A stretch of 16,224 nucleotides of DNA from Candidatus Treponema faecavium. GTDB lineage: Bacteria > Spirochaetota > Spirochaetia > Treponematales > Treponemataceae. Positions within the stretch are counted from its first letter, which is position 1, and every line of letters begins with the position of its first letter. The stretch spans positions 1 to 16,224 of the forward strand of contig DXHG01000234.1 of assembly GCA_019113455.1 (NCBI GenBank). Reading direction: 5' to 3'. Below, piece by piece: positions 1-7,463 of this stretch. Position numbers and translations under genes: made by a program. The notes beneath the pieces were generated by a model. It was not told the origin of the DNA and ran no database searches. It saw nothing but the letters and a program-made list of their open reading frames with translations.

Positions 1-526
1 CGCGCGAGCGCGCGTCCGGGCGCATCCCGCCTCTTCTCGCGCCTGAAAAACTGTTTTCCATATTCTCCGCCTGATCCGCAGACGAGGAGTGATGAGCATA
101 TACTTCCAATAATACTTTGCGCACCATATCAAGGGAAATATGAGCCTGTTCAAAATACTGCCATGCAAGACTGTGTTCTTCACGCACGGCGGCTATGAGC
201 AGATGCTCTGTACCAACATATTCTTTACGGAATGTCCGGGACTCTACGGCAGCCCCATTCAGAAGCGTGCTTAACCGGCGCGAAAGCGGCAGTTCCGAAA
301 AATACTGCGGAACCGTCTGCACCGGAAGGCTTTGCTCAAGCGCTAACTGAAACGACAATACATTTATATGCAGCTGTTTAAGCAGTATAAAGCCTAAGCT
401 GTCAGCCATTTTCAGCATTGAAAGCAATACATGTTCCGGAAGCATTTCTTCATTGCCGCGCTTGAGCGCTTCCTGCTGTGCAAACGTACCGATCAATTTT
501 TGTGCGCGGGGAGATAAACCTTTCAT
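1..526 (-). CDS. clpC: ClpC AAA+ unfoldase, N-terminal domain only (cut by window edge)
   Basis: Reading the minus strand from an ATG at 526 gives 175 open codons running off the window. The protein begins MKGLSPRAQKLIGTF and contains two Clp-N repeats: the first has LPEHVLL (Glu31) and the second VGTEHLL (Glu107). In Bacillus ClpC, as I recall it, the equivalent glutamates of the two GTEH motifs bind phosphoarginine-tagged substrates. The ATPase domains lie outside the window. ClpC feeds unfolded proteins to ClpP, encoded at 12947 here. It follows mcsB by 60 bases, the usual mcsA-mcsB-clpC order, but no ctsR is seen. A purine-rich AAAAAGGAACAGG lies 12 or more bases before the ATG, a somewhat long spacing. 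After the N domain the sequence turns Arg/Gly-rich, consistent with a linker. Identity is confident; length is unknown. Confidence 0.9.
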   Translation of the reverse strand, partial: MKGLSPRAQKLIGTFAQQEALKRGNEEMLPEHVLLSMLKMADSLGFILLKQLHINVLSFQLALEQSLPVQTVPQYFSELPLSRRLSTLLNGAAVESRTFRKEYVGTEHLLIAAVREEHSLAWQYFEQAHISLDMVRKVLLEVYAHHSSSADQAENMENSFSGARRGGMRPDARSR

Positions 527-586
527 ACTATATAAATACCTGTTCCTTTTTACGATATTGTTCTTCTGTATGCCGATTTTGCGCTA

Positions 587-1714
587 TTATCCGGCAAGCT
601 GTACAGATTCCAAAGATTCCTGGAGGATAAGACAGCGCAGACGGTTGACTTTTAATTCCGCCGATTTTACCACATCGTCTTCAAACACAAACGAACCGGC
701 CTTATCAAGAAAACGCACATGCGCATCCCGAATCCTGAACAGCAGCGCATGAAGATCACATACCCTGACGCCGGTCAGCAGTCCCGTATCAATGCCGAGC
801 AGTATATGCGAAAGCAGCGCAATCGCGTCGCTGCACGCAATAAGCCGGCTGAATTTAAATCCTGCAAACGCCTTGTATACCGTATCTTTTAACACGGTAG
901 GCTGATTTTCCCGCAGTTCCTGACGCGCTCGCCGTTCCTGTTCAACAAGCCGCAGAACATGCGCAGAAAAAGACGCTAACTGATCAAATTCCGTTCCTTC
1001 AAGCGCGGCGTTTGACGATATATCATAAAACGCCCCTACTGCGCCGCCGTCAGCCAGTCCGGCACCGAAACTCGCCTTTACAGAGAGCCCCGCAGAAAAC
1101 AGCGAATCAAACTCCGCAGGGACTTTGCCCAAGGCAGCAATCGCCGGCAAATGCGCGCGCGCGGACATTTTCATACCGCTTCCCGCATCGCGCAGCGCTG
1201 CGGTCAAAAAACCAAAATCATATGACGCGGCAAACTGCAGATGCTCCTGCAGGCTATTGTCAATCTCACGGCATATATCATAAACAGATTCTCCGGCAAG
1301 ACCGGCCATAACACCAATCACGTGCATATGATCACGGCAATTCACCTGACATACCAGCTGCCCGTCATCCCGCACAACCAAACCTGAAGGCACCGGCTCT
1401 TCTGAATCTTCCCCGCCAAGCAGGAGCGGAGAATCAGGCAGCAGACAGCGCTCGGCAAGCACCAGTTTGCCAAGCTCGTCAAGCCGATCCGTAGCAACAG
1501 CCTGAAACCGCTCCGGTTCCGCCATCTTCGCAAACGCATCAAATACCAGAGACTGAACGCGGCTGCGTTCATCTTCTGAGCTTTTCGCAGGAAACGGGAA
1601 ACTTGCCAAGTTGCGCGCCAGCCGGACGCGGGTTGACAGTATTACATCATCATCCTGCCCCGGATGCGCATACCACACGTCGTTTGAATCAAATGTATCA
1701 GGATGACTGCTCAC
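587..1714 (-). CDS. mcsB: McsB-like protein (phosphagen-kinase fold), probably catalytically inactive
   Basis: About 375 residues that align over their length with McsB protein-arginine kinases: DVILSTRVRLARNL near the N terminus, AHLPAI, LVEQERRARQE, and the C-terminal VYKAF...LLGIDTGLL segment. The active site is changed. The family motif NEEDH(I/L)R reads NCRDHMH (1322-1342), GTGLRASV reads GSGMKMSA, VRGIYGEG reads VKASFGAG, and the RDxxRA phosphoarginine pocket reads DDVVKS. This points to a pseudokinase or scaffold rather than an active arginine kinase. I prefer the GTG start at 1714 because GGGGAGG lies 5 bases before it. The in-frame ATG at 1732 has its only purine run touching the start codon. 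The gene overlaps the mcsA end by 17 bases and is followed by clpC. Family assignment is confident; loss of activity is inference. Confidence 0.88.
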   Translation of the reverse strand: MSSHPDTFDSNDVWYAHPGQDDDVILSTRVRLARNLASFPFPAKSSEDERSRVQSLVFDAFAKMAEPERFQAVATDRLDELGKLVLAERCLLPDSPLLLGGEDSEEPVPSGLVVRDDGQLVCQVNCRDHMHVIGVMAGLAGESVYDICREIDNSLQEHLQFAASYDFGFLTAALRDAGSGMKMSARAHLPAIAALGKVPAEFDSLFSAGLSVKASFGAGLADGGAVGAFYDISSNAALEGTEFDQLASFSAHVLRLVEQERRARQELRENQPTVLKDTVYKAFAGFKFSRLIACSDAIALLSHILLGIDTGLLTGVRVCDLHALLFRIRDAHVRFLDKAGSFVFEDDVVKSAELKVNRLRCLILQESLESVQLAG

Positions 1715-2258
1715 CGCAGCCTCCCCGTTCATTCTCCGCTGAATAGCTTTCTGCAGAACCGTCAGCGACAGCGCATTTTTCCAATGCCTTTAACCGATCC
1801 CGATACAGCGCCGCCTTTTCATAATCTTCATTCGCCACCGATTCTTCAAGCTTTGTCCGAAGCCATATTCTGTCCGTAAGCGCGGAGCGAAAATGAGCAA
1901 GCCGCTTTGGCAGTGTTCCCGCATATACTCCGCTGATGCCTTCCTGCTGCAAAAAACTCTGAATCTCAGCGGTAAAAATACTGTAGCACTCCGGACATCC
2001 GGTCATGCCGGTTTTCTGTATCTGCCCTAGGCTCTGGCCGCATACTGGACACAGACGTGAATTATGCGCTTCCATTTGACGCAGATTCGCAATCTCTGAA
2101 AGAAGCCCCGCAAAAGAGCGTTCAAGTTTTCCTGTATTACCATTAATACCGCGCGCCTTTGCGCACTCCACACAGAGATGCACATCAGTGCGTTTTGACG
2201 CAGAAACCTGCTGAATAAAAATAACTGCCTCTCTGATGCCGCATATATCACATTTCAT
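1698..2258 (-). CDS. mcsA: McsA-like zinc-finger / UVR-domain adaptor
   Basis: 186 residues, the usual McsA length. Four CxxC pairs form two zinc-binding units: C3/C6 with C29/C32, and C70/C73 with C88/C91. A UVR (UvrB/UvrC-type) helical hairpin follows at about 134-161, KLEESVANEDYEKAALYRDR. In Bacillus, McsA activates McsB and links it to ClpC; here the McsB partner looks degenerate, so McsA may act mainly as an adaptor for ClpC. I chose the ATG at 2258 because its A is the last base of the lolE stop (TAATG) and AAGGA lies upstream. An in-frame ATG at 2294 would add 12 residues inside lolE and looks spurious. The 3' end overlaps mcsB. Confidence 0.88.
   Translation of the reverse strand: MKCDICGIREAVIFIQQVSASKRTDVHLCVECAKARGINGNTGKLERSFAGLLSEIANLRQMEAHNSRLCPVCGQSLGQIQKTGMTGCPECYSIFTAEIQSFLQQEGISGVYAGTLPKRLAHFRSALTDRIWLRTKLEESVANEDYEKAALYRDRLKALEKCAVADGSAESYSAENERGGCGEQSS
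1720..1726 (-). promoter_or_regulatory. Shine-Dalgarno GGGGAGG that favours a GTG start for mcsB
   Basis: On the minus strand GGGGAGG ends 5 bases before GTG at 1714-1712, inside the 3' end of mcsA. The alternative ATG at 1732 lacks a correctly spaced site. The two options differ by six residues. Confidence 0.6.
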
Positions 2259-3583
2259 TACACTTTCCTTAACGTTGCAATCGGTTTTTCCCAAGCCGCC
2301 CGCATACTCGGTATAATAGACATTATCACAGACAATAACAAAGTTCCTGAAGCAATAACAAACAGCTCACCCAAAGGTATCATGACAGGAATCGACTGCA
2401 AATAATACGCCGGATCGAGCAGCCGCATCGGCACAAACGACGCCGCATCCGCTCCTGATATACTATACAAAAAAAGAGCGCCTGTGTTAACTATCCGCTC
2501 GAACAATGCAAGCAGCTCATTTATATTAACGCCGCACAACAGCCCCAGCGGAATACCAATGCACACGCCGAAAAGTCCGGTCAGAAACCCGACAAGCAGA
2601 AACGACAGCATAATTCCCGCAGGAGAGGCGCCGACGCTTTTAAGAATTGCAGTTTCCCTGCGTTTTTCCATTACGAGCATAACCAGCGCCGACGATACAT
2701 TCACCGAAGCAACAAGCACAATTAAAAACATAATAAACAGCAGCATTATTTTTGTCGACGCGAAATTTTCAAACTGCGCCGAGTTCAGCTGACTCCACGA
2801 ATACACCGTGCTGCCGGCAGGCAGCAGCGGCTGCATATGCCGCCGCACCGCCGTAAGCTCTTCCTGATTGAACGCATCGTGCGAACGAATGCCGACAAAC
2901 GTCGTGCTTGCATCGTCTGGTAAAAAAGAAAATCCTGTTTCAAGCGGAATAAACACCCACAGTGCGTCCAATTCCTGGTATCCACAGGAAACGATGCCTG
3001 AAACGGTAAACACCGCGACGCGCGGAACCATCCGCCCGCCTGCGTGCTGCATCGTGATAAGGCGAAGCGTGTCGCCCGTGTGGAGCTCAAGCGTTTCTGC
3101 AATTTTCTCTCCGATTACCGCACAGCGGCTGTCAGCAAACGCAAGCGCTCCCTCGCGGACGCTGAACAGCTGCGAAAACGCCTCATCCGCAAACAGCCGC
3201 TTACCGTCCACTGCGCGCACAGAAGCGCCGCTCCGTCCTGCGGAGCTTGCCGCAAGCGCAACTCCCTGCCGCTCTCCGTACGCGGCAGCGACTGACGGCG
3301 CGCGTTCGGCAAGTGCTGCAAACGCCTGCAATGCAACGGCGTTTGCAGCCTGCGGCGCATACGGCGCAAACCGCACCTGTACGTGATAACTTGCCAGTTC
3401 AATAATGCGGCTTGAAATCCCCTGTATCATGCCGTCTGCGACAATGAGCACCACCACCATCGGTATGAGGCTCAATGCAATGCATAAAACGGAGCCCATG
3501 ATGCTGCGCCGCGCCGCGGAACGATTCCTGTTCCGCGGCCGCAGCATACGCCATGCAAACAAAACAGACGCGCGTACCGTCAT
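2258..3583 (-). CDS. lolE: Lipoprotein-releasing ABC transporter permease, LolE/LolC family
   Basis: 441 residues with the LolC/LolE plan: one membrane helix at about 29-51, a large periplasmic MacB-like domain (about 55-275), then three helices at about 278-302, 324-350 and 405-427. The short conserved cytoplasmic motif KSVGASPAGI (315-324), which touches the ATPase, is present after helix 2. It pairs with LolC and LolD to extract lipoproteins from the inner membrane toward the outer membrane. It starts 3 bases after the lolD stop, with a GGAG site inside the lolD end, and its stop overlaps the mcsA start by one base. The choice of lolE over lolC for this copy is by gene position only. Confidence 0.85.
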   Translation of the reverse strand: MTVRASVLFAWRMLRPRNRNRSAARRSIMGSVLCIALSLIPMVVVLIVADGMIQGISSRIIELASYHVQVRFAPYAPQAANAVALQAFAALAERAPSVAAAYGERQGVALAASSAGRSGASVRAVDGKRLFADEAFSQLFSVREGALAFADSRCAVIGEKIAETLELHTGDTLRLITMQHAGGRMVPRVAVFTVSGIVSCGYQELDALWVFIPLETGFSFLPDDASTTFVGIRSHDAFNQEELTAVRRHMQPLLPAGSTVYSWSQLNSAQFENFASTKIMLLFIMFLIVLVASVNVSSALVMLVMEKRRETAILKSVGASPAGIMLSFLLVGFLTGLFGVCIGIPLGLLCGVNINELLALFERIVNTGALFLYSISGADAASFVPMRLLDPAYYLQSIPVMIPLGELFVIASGTLLLSVIMSIIPSMRAAWEKPIATLRKV

Positions 3584-3586
3584 TGC

Positions 3587-4288
3587 TTACTCCGCCTGCT
3601 CCAGGCAGCCGCCGCGGATTGTGTAGCACAGATCGCCCCGCCGCGCAAGTTTCATGTCGTGCGTAACAAGCACGAGCGTTTTATCGTATTTTTCCGCGAC
3701 ATCAAACAGCAGCGAACCGATCAGTTCCGCATTGGCAGGGTCAAGATTGCCGGTAGGCTCGTCAGCAAGGATAACCTGCGGATCATTGATAAGCGCGCGG
3801 GCCACCGCGGTGCGCTGGCGCTCTCCGCCTGAAAGCTGCGACGGCAGGTGTTCAAGCCTCTGGGCAAGCCCTACATCGCGCAGCAGCTGCTCGGCGCGCT
3901 CAAGCGCGGTCTTTTTAGGACAGCCTGCCATGTACGCAGGCAAAAACACATTCTCAAGCGCCGTAAAATCTTTCAGCAGATAATGAAACTGAAACACAAG
4001 CCCGATACAGCCGCGCCGGTACGCCGTCAGCTGCGCTTCGTCAAGGCGCGCCACATCATACCCGCACACGCGCACCGAACCGGATACCGGCGCATCAAGC
4101 CCGCCGATAATATTCAGCAGCGTGCTTTTGCCGCTCCCGCTTTCTCCCGCAATGACAATCTTTTTGCCGCGCTCCACAGTAAGCGATAAACCGGCAATAA
4201 CAGACAGCTCTTCGTTTCCGGTCGTATATGTCTTTGAGACATCGTTCAGTTCAATAACCGGCACAGACAATTCATTATCAGTCATCAT
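3587..4288 (-). CDS. lolD: Lipoprotein-releasing ABC transporter ATPase LolD
   Basis: 233-residue ABC ATPase of the MacB/LolD class. Walker A GESGSGKST is at 48-56, the Q-loop FQFHYLL begins near 99, the signature LSGGERQ is at 152-158, Walker B ILADEPTGNLD is at about 173-183, and the switch His is in VTHD (His210). The FQFHYLLKDFTALENV wording is characteristic of LolD. It lies between the two permease genes, the standard lolCDE order. The start at 4288 (or the adjacent ATG at 4285) overlaps the lolC stop and has GAGG 6 bases upstream. A longer reading from 4321 would run inside lolC and has no support. Confidence 0.93.
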   Translation of the reverse strand: MMTDNELSVPVIELNDVSKTYTTGNEELSVIAGLSLTVERGKKIVIAGESGSGKSTLLNIIGGLDAPVSGSVRVCGYDVARLDEAQLTAYRRGCIGLVFQFHYLLKDFTALENVFLPAYMAGCPKKTALERAEQLLRDVGLAQRLEHLPSQLSGGERQRTAVARALINDPQVILADEPTGNLDPANAELIGSLLFDVAEKYDKTLVLVTHDMKLARRGDLCYTIRGGCLEQAE

Positions 4289-5591
4289 GCAGAACCTCGG
4301 CAACGCGCAGTTCAAGGACACGCCTGCTTGCAGCCCAGGACGCTGCCAGCGCGGAAAATATTCCTAAAATAGTAATCATGAGAATCTCGCCTGGAACAGG
4401 GCGCGCCGGTATTTGCGCGTATACCTGAAACATGGGATTTTCCTGTACCCACACGGCTTGTTCAGGAGAAACAAGCATACAGAAAAAAAACTGCGCCCAA
4501 TAGGAAAGCCGCGACAGCAGCATAAAGACGCTTTCCATCTGCACACAGATAAGCAGCCCCAGCGCAAGCCCCGGCAGCGCACCGCACAAGCCGGTGAGCA
4601 CGCCGCGCACGATAAATATCACGTGAATATCACGCGGACTGCCGCCCAGCGCAGAAAGCACTGCTATTTCTTCCCGCCGCTCATACACCATACGCCGCAT
4701 ACTATTGTAAATATTAACACCAACAACAATAAATATTAGCAGCACCAGCAGCAAGAGCATATTCTTTTCGATGCGGAGCGCGCCAAAGAACGCTCTGTTA
4801 TAGCTGCGCCATGATTCAAACGACATATCGGGAAACTGCGCCGCAAGTTTTCCGATAACAGCAATATCCTGTTCCGCTCGGTGCAGTTTAATATTGTACC
4901 GCACCGGAGCACCGCTGCCGAAAAGCGCCTCGCCCGTTTCAAGCGACACAAACGCAAAACTGCTGTTTATTTCCCCGTATCCGCTCTGAAAAAGCCCCGT
5001 TACCAGACACATCCGGTCGGCAGAAAATAACTCTGCATCAGCGCCGCCTGAAAGCGCAAACAAATCGACGCGCTGCCCGGGATACACGCCCAAACTGCGC
5101 GCAAGCTCCCAGCCAAGCACAATCGTATTCGGCTCCGCAATCGAAAACGAGCCGGAAACCATCCGCACTTCGCGGGCAAATCCCGCATCCATATCGCACA
5201 CCGTGTCCGGCACCGCGCGTATCAGGGCGGCGGCCTGCCGCCCGCCGCTGCCGAGCAGCCCCTGCGCTTCGTAAAACGGCACGGCAGCCGCTATTTCAGG
5301 CAGCGCACGCACCGACTGCTCAAACCGCATATCGCGCTCATGCCCTCCGTTCACCGCGGCGGCGCGTATATGGGCGGAACTTATCTCGAGAATACTTTCT
5401 ATAAAACCGGTTTGAAACCCGTTCATCACGGATACCGTTACAATCAGCGTCATAGTTCCAAAACAGATGCCAAGCGAAGACAAAAAGCTCGAAACGGCGG
5501 TTCTTCCGCTGCCGTCTACTTTCGCAAAACGGCGCGCGATAAAATATACCCAGCCGAACGACGCGCGGAACCGGTTCAACAGCGTTTTCAT
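4278..5591 (-). CDS. lolC: Lipoprotein-releasing ABC transporter permease, LolC/LolE family
   Basis: 437 residues. An N-terminal helix at about 33-57, with SSFLSSLGICFGTMTLIVTVSVMNGFQ covering it, is followed by a periplasmic domain (about 60-275) and three helices near 278-298, 322-350 and 402-422. The cytoplasmic motif SALGGSPRDI (313-322) matches the permease-ATPase coupling loop of the family. It shares architecture with the 2258-3583 product but is clearly diverged, so the transporter is a LolC/LolE-type heterodimer rather than a homodimer. Its ATG overlaps the stop of the gene upstream by four bases (ATGA), and its 3' end overlaps lolD. Confidence 0.86.
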   Translation of the reverse strand: MKTLLNRFRASFGWVYFIARRFAKVDGSGRTAVSSFLSSLGICFGTMTLIVTVSVMNGFQTGFIESILEISSAHIRAAAVNGGHERDMRFEQSVRALPEIAAAVPFYEAQGLLGSGGRQAAALIRAVPDTVCDMDAGFAREVRMVSGSFSIAEPNTIVLGWELARSLGVYPGQRVDLFALSGGADAELFSADRMCLVTGLFQSGYGEINSSFAFVSLETGEALFGSGAPVRYNIKLHRAEQDIAVIGKLAAQFPDMSFESWRSYNRAFFGALRIEKNMLLLLVLLIFIVVGVNIYNSMRRMVYERREEIAVLSALGGSPRDIHVIFIVRGVLTGLCGALPGLALGLLICVQMESVFMLLSRLSYWAQFFFCMLVSPEQAVWVQENPMFQVYAQIPARPVPGEILMITILGIFSALAASWAASRRVLELRVAEVLHDD

Positions 5592-6553
5592 AGCGGCGCC
5601 TTATCATCGGCGGAACCACTGTCAGCGGCAGCGCGCGCGGCGGGCGGTTCCGGGCGCGCGTATTCTTTAGTGCCGGTTACGTGAGAACGGTGCATAAATT
5701 CCTCGCGCAGACGAAACCCGTGTTCATAGTACACCGAGACAGCAAAGCCGCCGTCAAAAAAGAACGTCTCCGTATAGGTGTCTTTTTCGTCATATATCCG
5801 CCGGCGTTTCGGCACGCCGTTTTCGTATACGGTAAAATCAGGCGAGGCTGCCTTTTCGGTATACGTATACCGTGTTTCATATATTTCTTCTGTATTCTGC
5901 CCGTACTGAGTCTTTCGATACAGCAGAATATCTCCTTCAGGCGTGTATTCATACGCTTCCGCGCACACAATCGATGCGTTTGCCCCACTTGCCGCTTCAG
6001 CGTCATATACATACGTCTCCCTGCTGACTGCAAGACCGTTCTCGTTATATATCGTCTGTATCCGCCGCTTTTCAGCGGCGCGTATCTCCACCGACGACTC
6101 GGCGGCGGGGCTTTCGCCGCTGTACGAATAGCGGATCAGGGAATCAGGCTCAAGGGAATCAAACGACATCCCGTTCCACACACAGCGTGCCGCGATGCGC
6201 CCATATGCGTCATACTCATTCTGCACAACCCGCTCCCCTGCCGCGTGAATCTGCCTTTGCGCCCCTTGCAGCATAGCAAGCTGTTCGTCCCCGTATACGG
6301 TCAGACGCAGCCCGCCGCTTTCAGGCAGCGTATACCGGTGCAGTTCAGGAAGCACCAGCGTCTCTCCGTCCGTGCCGCCAGCAGCCCCCTGACTGCCGGC
6401 AAGCCCGGACTCAGCAGCGGTGTCTTCCTGCTGTGCGGGCACCGCATCCGTATCTGCCGCGGGCGCCGCCTGTTTCTGTTCTTCTTCCAGAGAAGCCGCG
6501 GCAATAAAGCCCGCACTCAGCGCACACAGCAGCAGCGGCGCAAACCGCTTCAT
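5588..6553 (-). CDS. Exported Tyr-rich protein of unknown function
   Basis: 321 residues that I do not recognise as a named family. A signal peptide is clear: MKR, then a hydrophobic stretch to about residue 20 ending AAAS, with no convincing lipobox. An Ala/Gln/Glu/Asp low-complexity linker follows (about 21-62). The rest is beta-rich with recurring short motifs such as YDAYGRIA, YNENGLAV, YTPEGDIL, YENGVPK and YDEKDT, resembling the YD/MORN-like 'Y-x-x-x-G' repeats of antigen-type treponemal proteins. The product is probably periplasmic or surface exposed. Both ends overlap neighbours by ATGA (ftsY upstream, lolC downstream), so it is almost certainly co-translated with the lipoprotein-export genes. 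A role in envelope biogenesis is only an inference from position. Confidence 0.8.
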   Translation of the reverse strand: MKRFAPLLLCALSAGFIAAASLEEEQKQAAPAADTDAVPAQQEDTAAESGLAGSQGAAGGTDGETLVLPELHRYTLPESGGLRLTVYGDEQLAMLQGAQRQIHAAGERVVQNEYDAYGRIAARCVWNGMSFDSLEPDSLIRYSYSGESPAAESSVEIRAAEKRRIQTIYNENGLAVSRETYVYDAEAASGANASIVCAEAYEYTPEGDILLYRKTQYGQNTEEIYETRYTYTEKAASPDFTVYENGVPKRRRIYDEKDTYTETFFFDGGFAVSVYYEHGFRLREEFMHRSHVTGTKEYARPEPPAARAAADSGSADDKAPL

Positions 6554-7431
6554 TCACTCAATCCCAGAAAAGACGAAACATAGCTGTCCGCGTCAAACGC
6601 CGAGATATTCTGATACCGCTCACCATTGCAGATAAAAGCGGCAGGAATACCCAGTTCCTTGCAGATAGACACGACAGCACCGCCTTTTGCCGTTGAATCA
6701 TACTTTGTCAGAATAAACGCATCTATGCCGATTGCCTCATGGAATACTTCGGCCTGCCGCAGCGCGTTCTGCCCCGTCGTGCCGTCTATCACGAGCAGCT
6801 TATGGTAGCAGCCCGGGCTTGCCTTTGACGACGCGACGCGGTCTATTTTCTGCAGCTCACGCACCAGATTTTCTTTATTATGCAGCCGTCCCGCCGTGTC
6901 GGCAAACACGATACCGCCGCCTTTCGCCGCAATCGAATCAGCCGCGTCAAATACCACCGCTGCAGGATCAGAACCGTGCTGGTGCGCCACCACCCGTATG
7001 CCAAGCCGTTCCCCGTGAATAAGCAGCTGGTCGATAGCCGCCGCGCGGAACGTGTCGGCAGCCGCCATCACGACATTGTACCGCCCTGTTCCTTCAAAAT
7101 AGTTGGCGAGTTTGGCGACCGTTGTTGTTTTTCCCACACCGTTTACGCCGAGCACAAGGAATATGTGTATCTTGTCAGGATCAGGATCAATCGTTATCCC
7201 TTTTACAAAACCAAGCAGCATGTGTTTCAGCTCGGCAAGCAGCGCCGCCTCGTCGGAGATATGTTCGCGGCGGCTTTTCGCCTCAAGCGCATCTGTCAGC
7301 TCCATCGCAGTTTTTGCGCCCAAGTCTCCCTCTATCATCACGTCCGTCAGCTCTTCAAAAAAAGAATCGTCCTTTCTTGTGTGTATGCCAAACAGCCGCT
7401 TTAATTTTTCTGCAAATGATTTTACAGCCAT
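6550..7431 (-). CDS. ftsY: Signal recognition particle receptor FtsY
   Basis: 293-residue SRP GTPase containing the N and G domains without the long acidic A domain of the E. coli protein. Visible motifs are G1 GVNGVGKTTT (95-104), DTFRAAA (126-132), G3 DTAGR (178-182) and G4 TKYD (242-245), then GGA. It docks ribosome-SRP complexes at the inner membrane. Close to the C terminus the usual GE..DL closing motif reads GERYQNI, a mild divergence. The ATG at 7431 is chosen because AAAGGGGA precedes it at good spacing; an ATG 21 bases upstream lacks a comparable site. The stop overlaps the next gene by four bases. Confidence 0.95.
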   Translation of the reverse strand: MAVKSFAEKLKRLFGIHTRKDDSFFEELTDVMIEGDLGAKTAMELTDALEAKSRREHISDEAALLAELKHMLLGFVKGITIDPDPDKIHIFLVLGVNGVGKTTTVAKLANYFEGTGRYNVVMAAADTFRAAAIDQLLIHGERLGIRVVAHQHGSDPAAVVFDAADSIAAKGGGIVFADTAGRLHNKENLVRELQKIDRVASSKASPGCYHKLLVIDGTTGQNALRQAEVFHEAIGIDAFILTKYDSTAKGGAVVSICKELGIPAAFICNGERYQNISAFDADSYVSSFLGLSE

Positions 7432-7463
7432 TGCTCGTTCCCCTTTATACATCGTATCCGCTG

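Noticed and set aside
587..1732. mcsB as a pseudogene
   Set aside because: The frame is intact and full length with coupled translation. Only the active-site residues are altered, which suggests a maintained pseudokinase rather than decay.
2868..3386. Long plus-strand open frame opposite lolE, and similar shadows opposite other minus-strand genes
   Set aside because: They lie antisense to well-supported genes, have compositions expected of shadows and lack ribosome sites.
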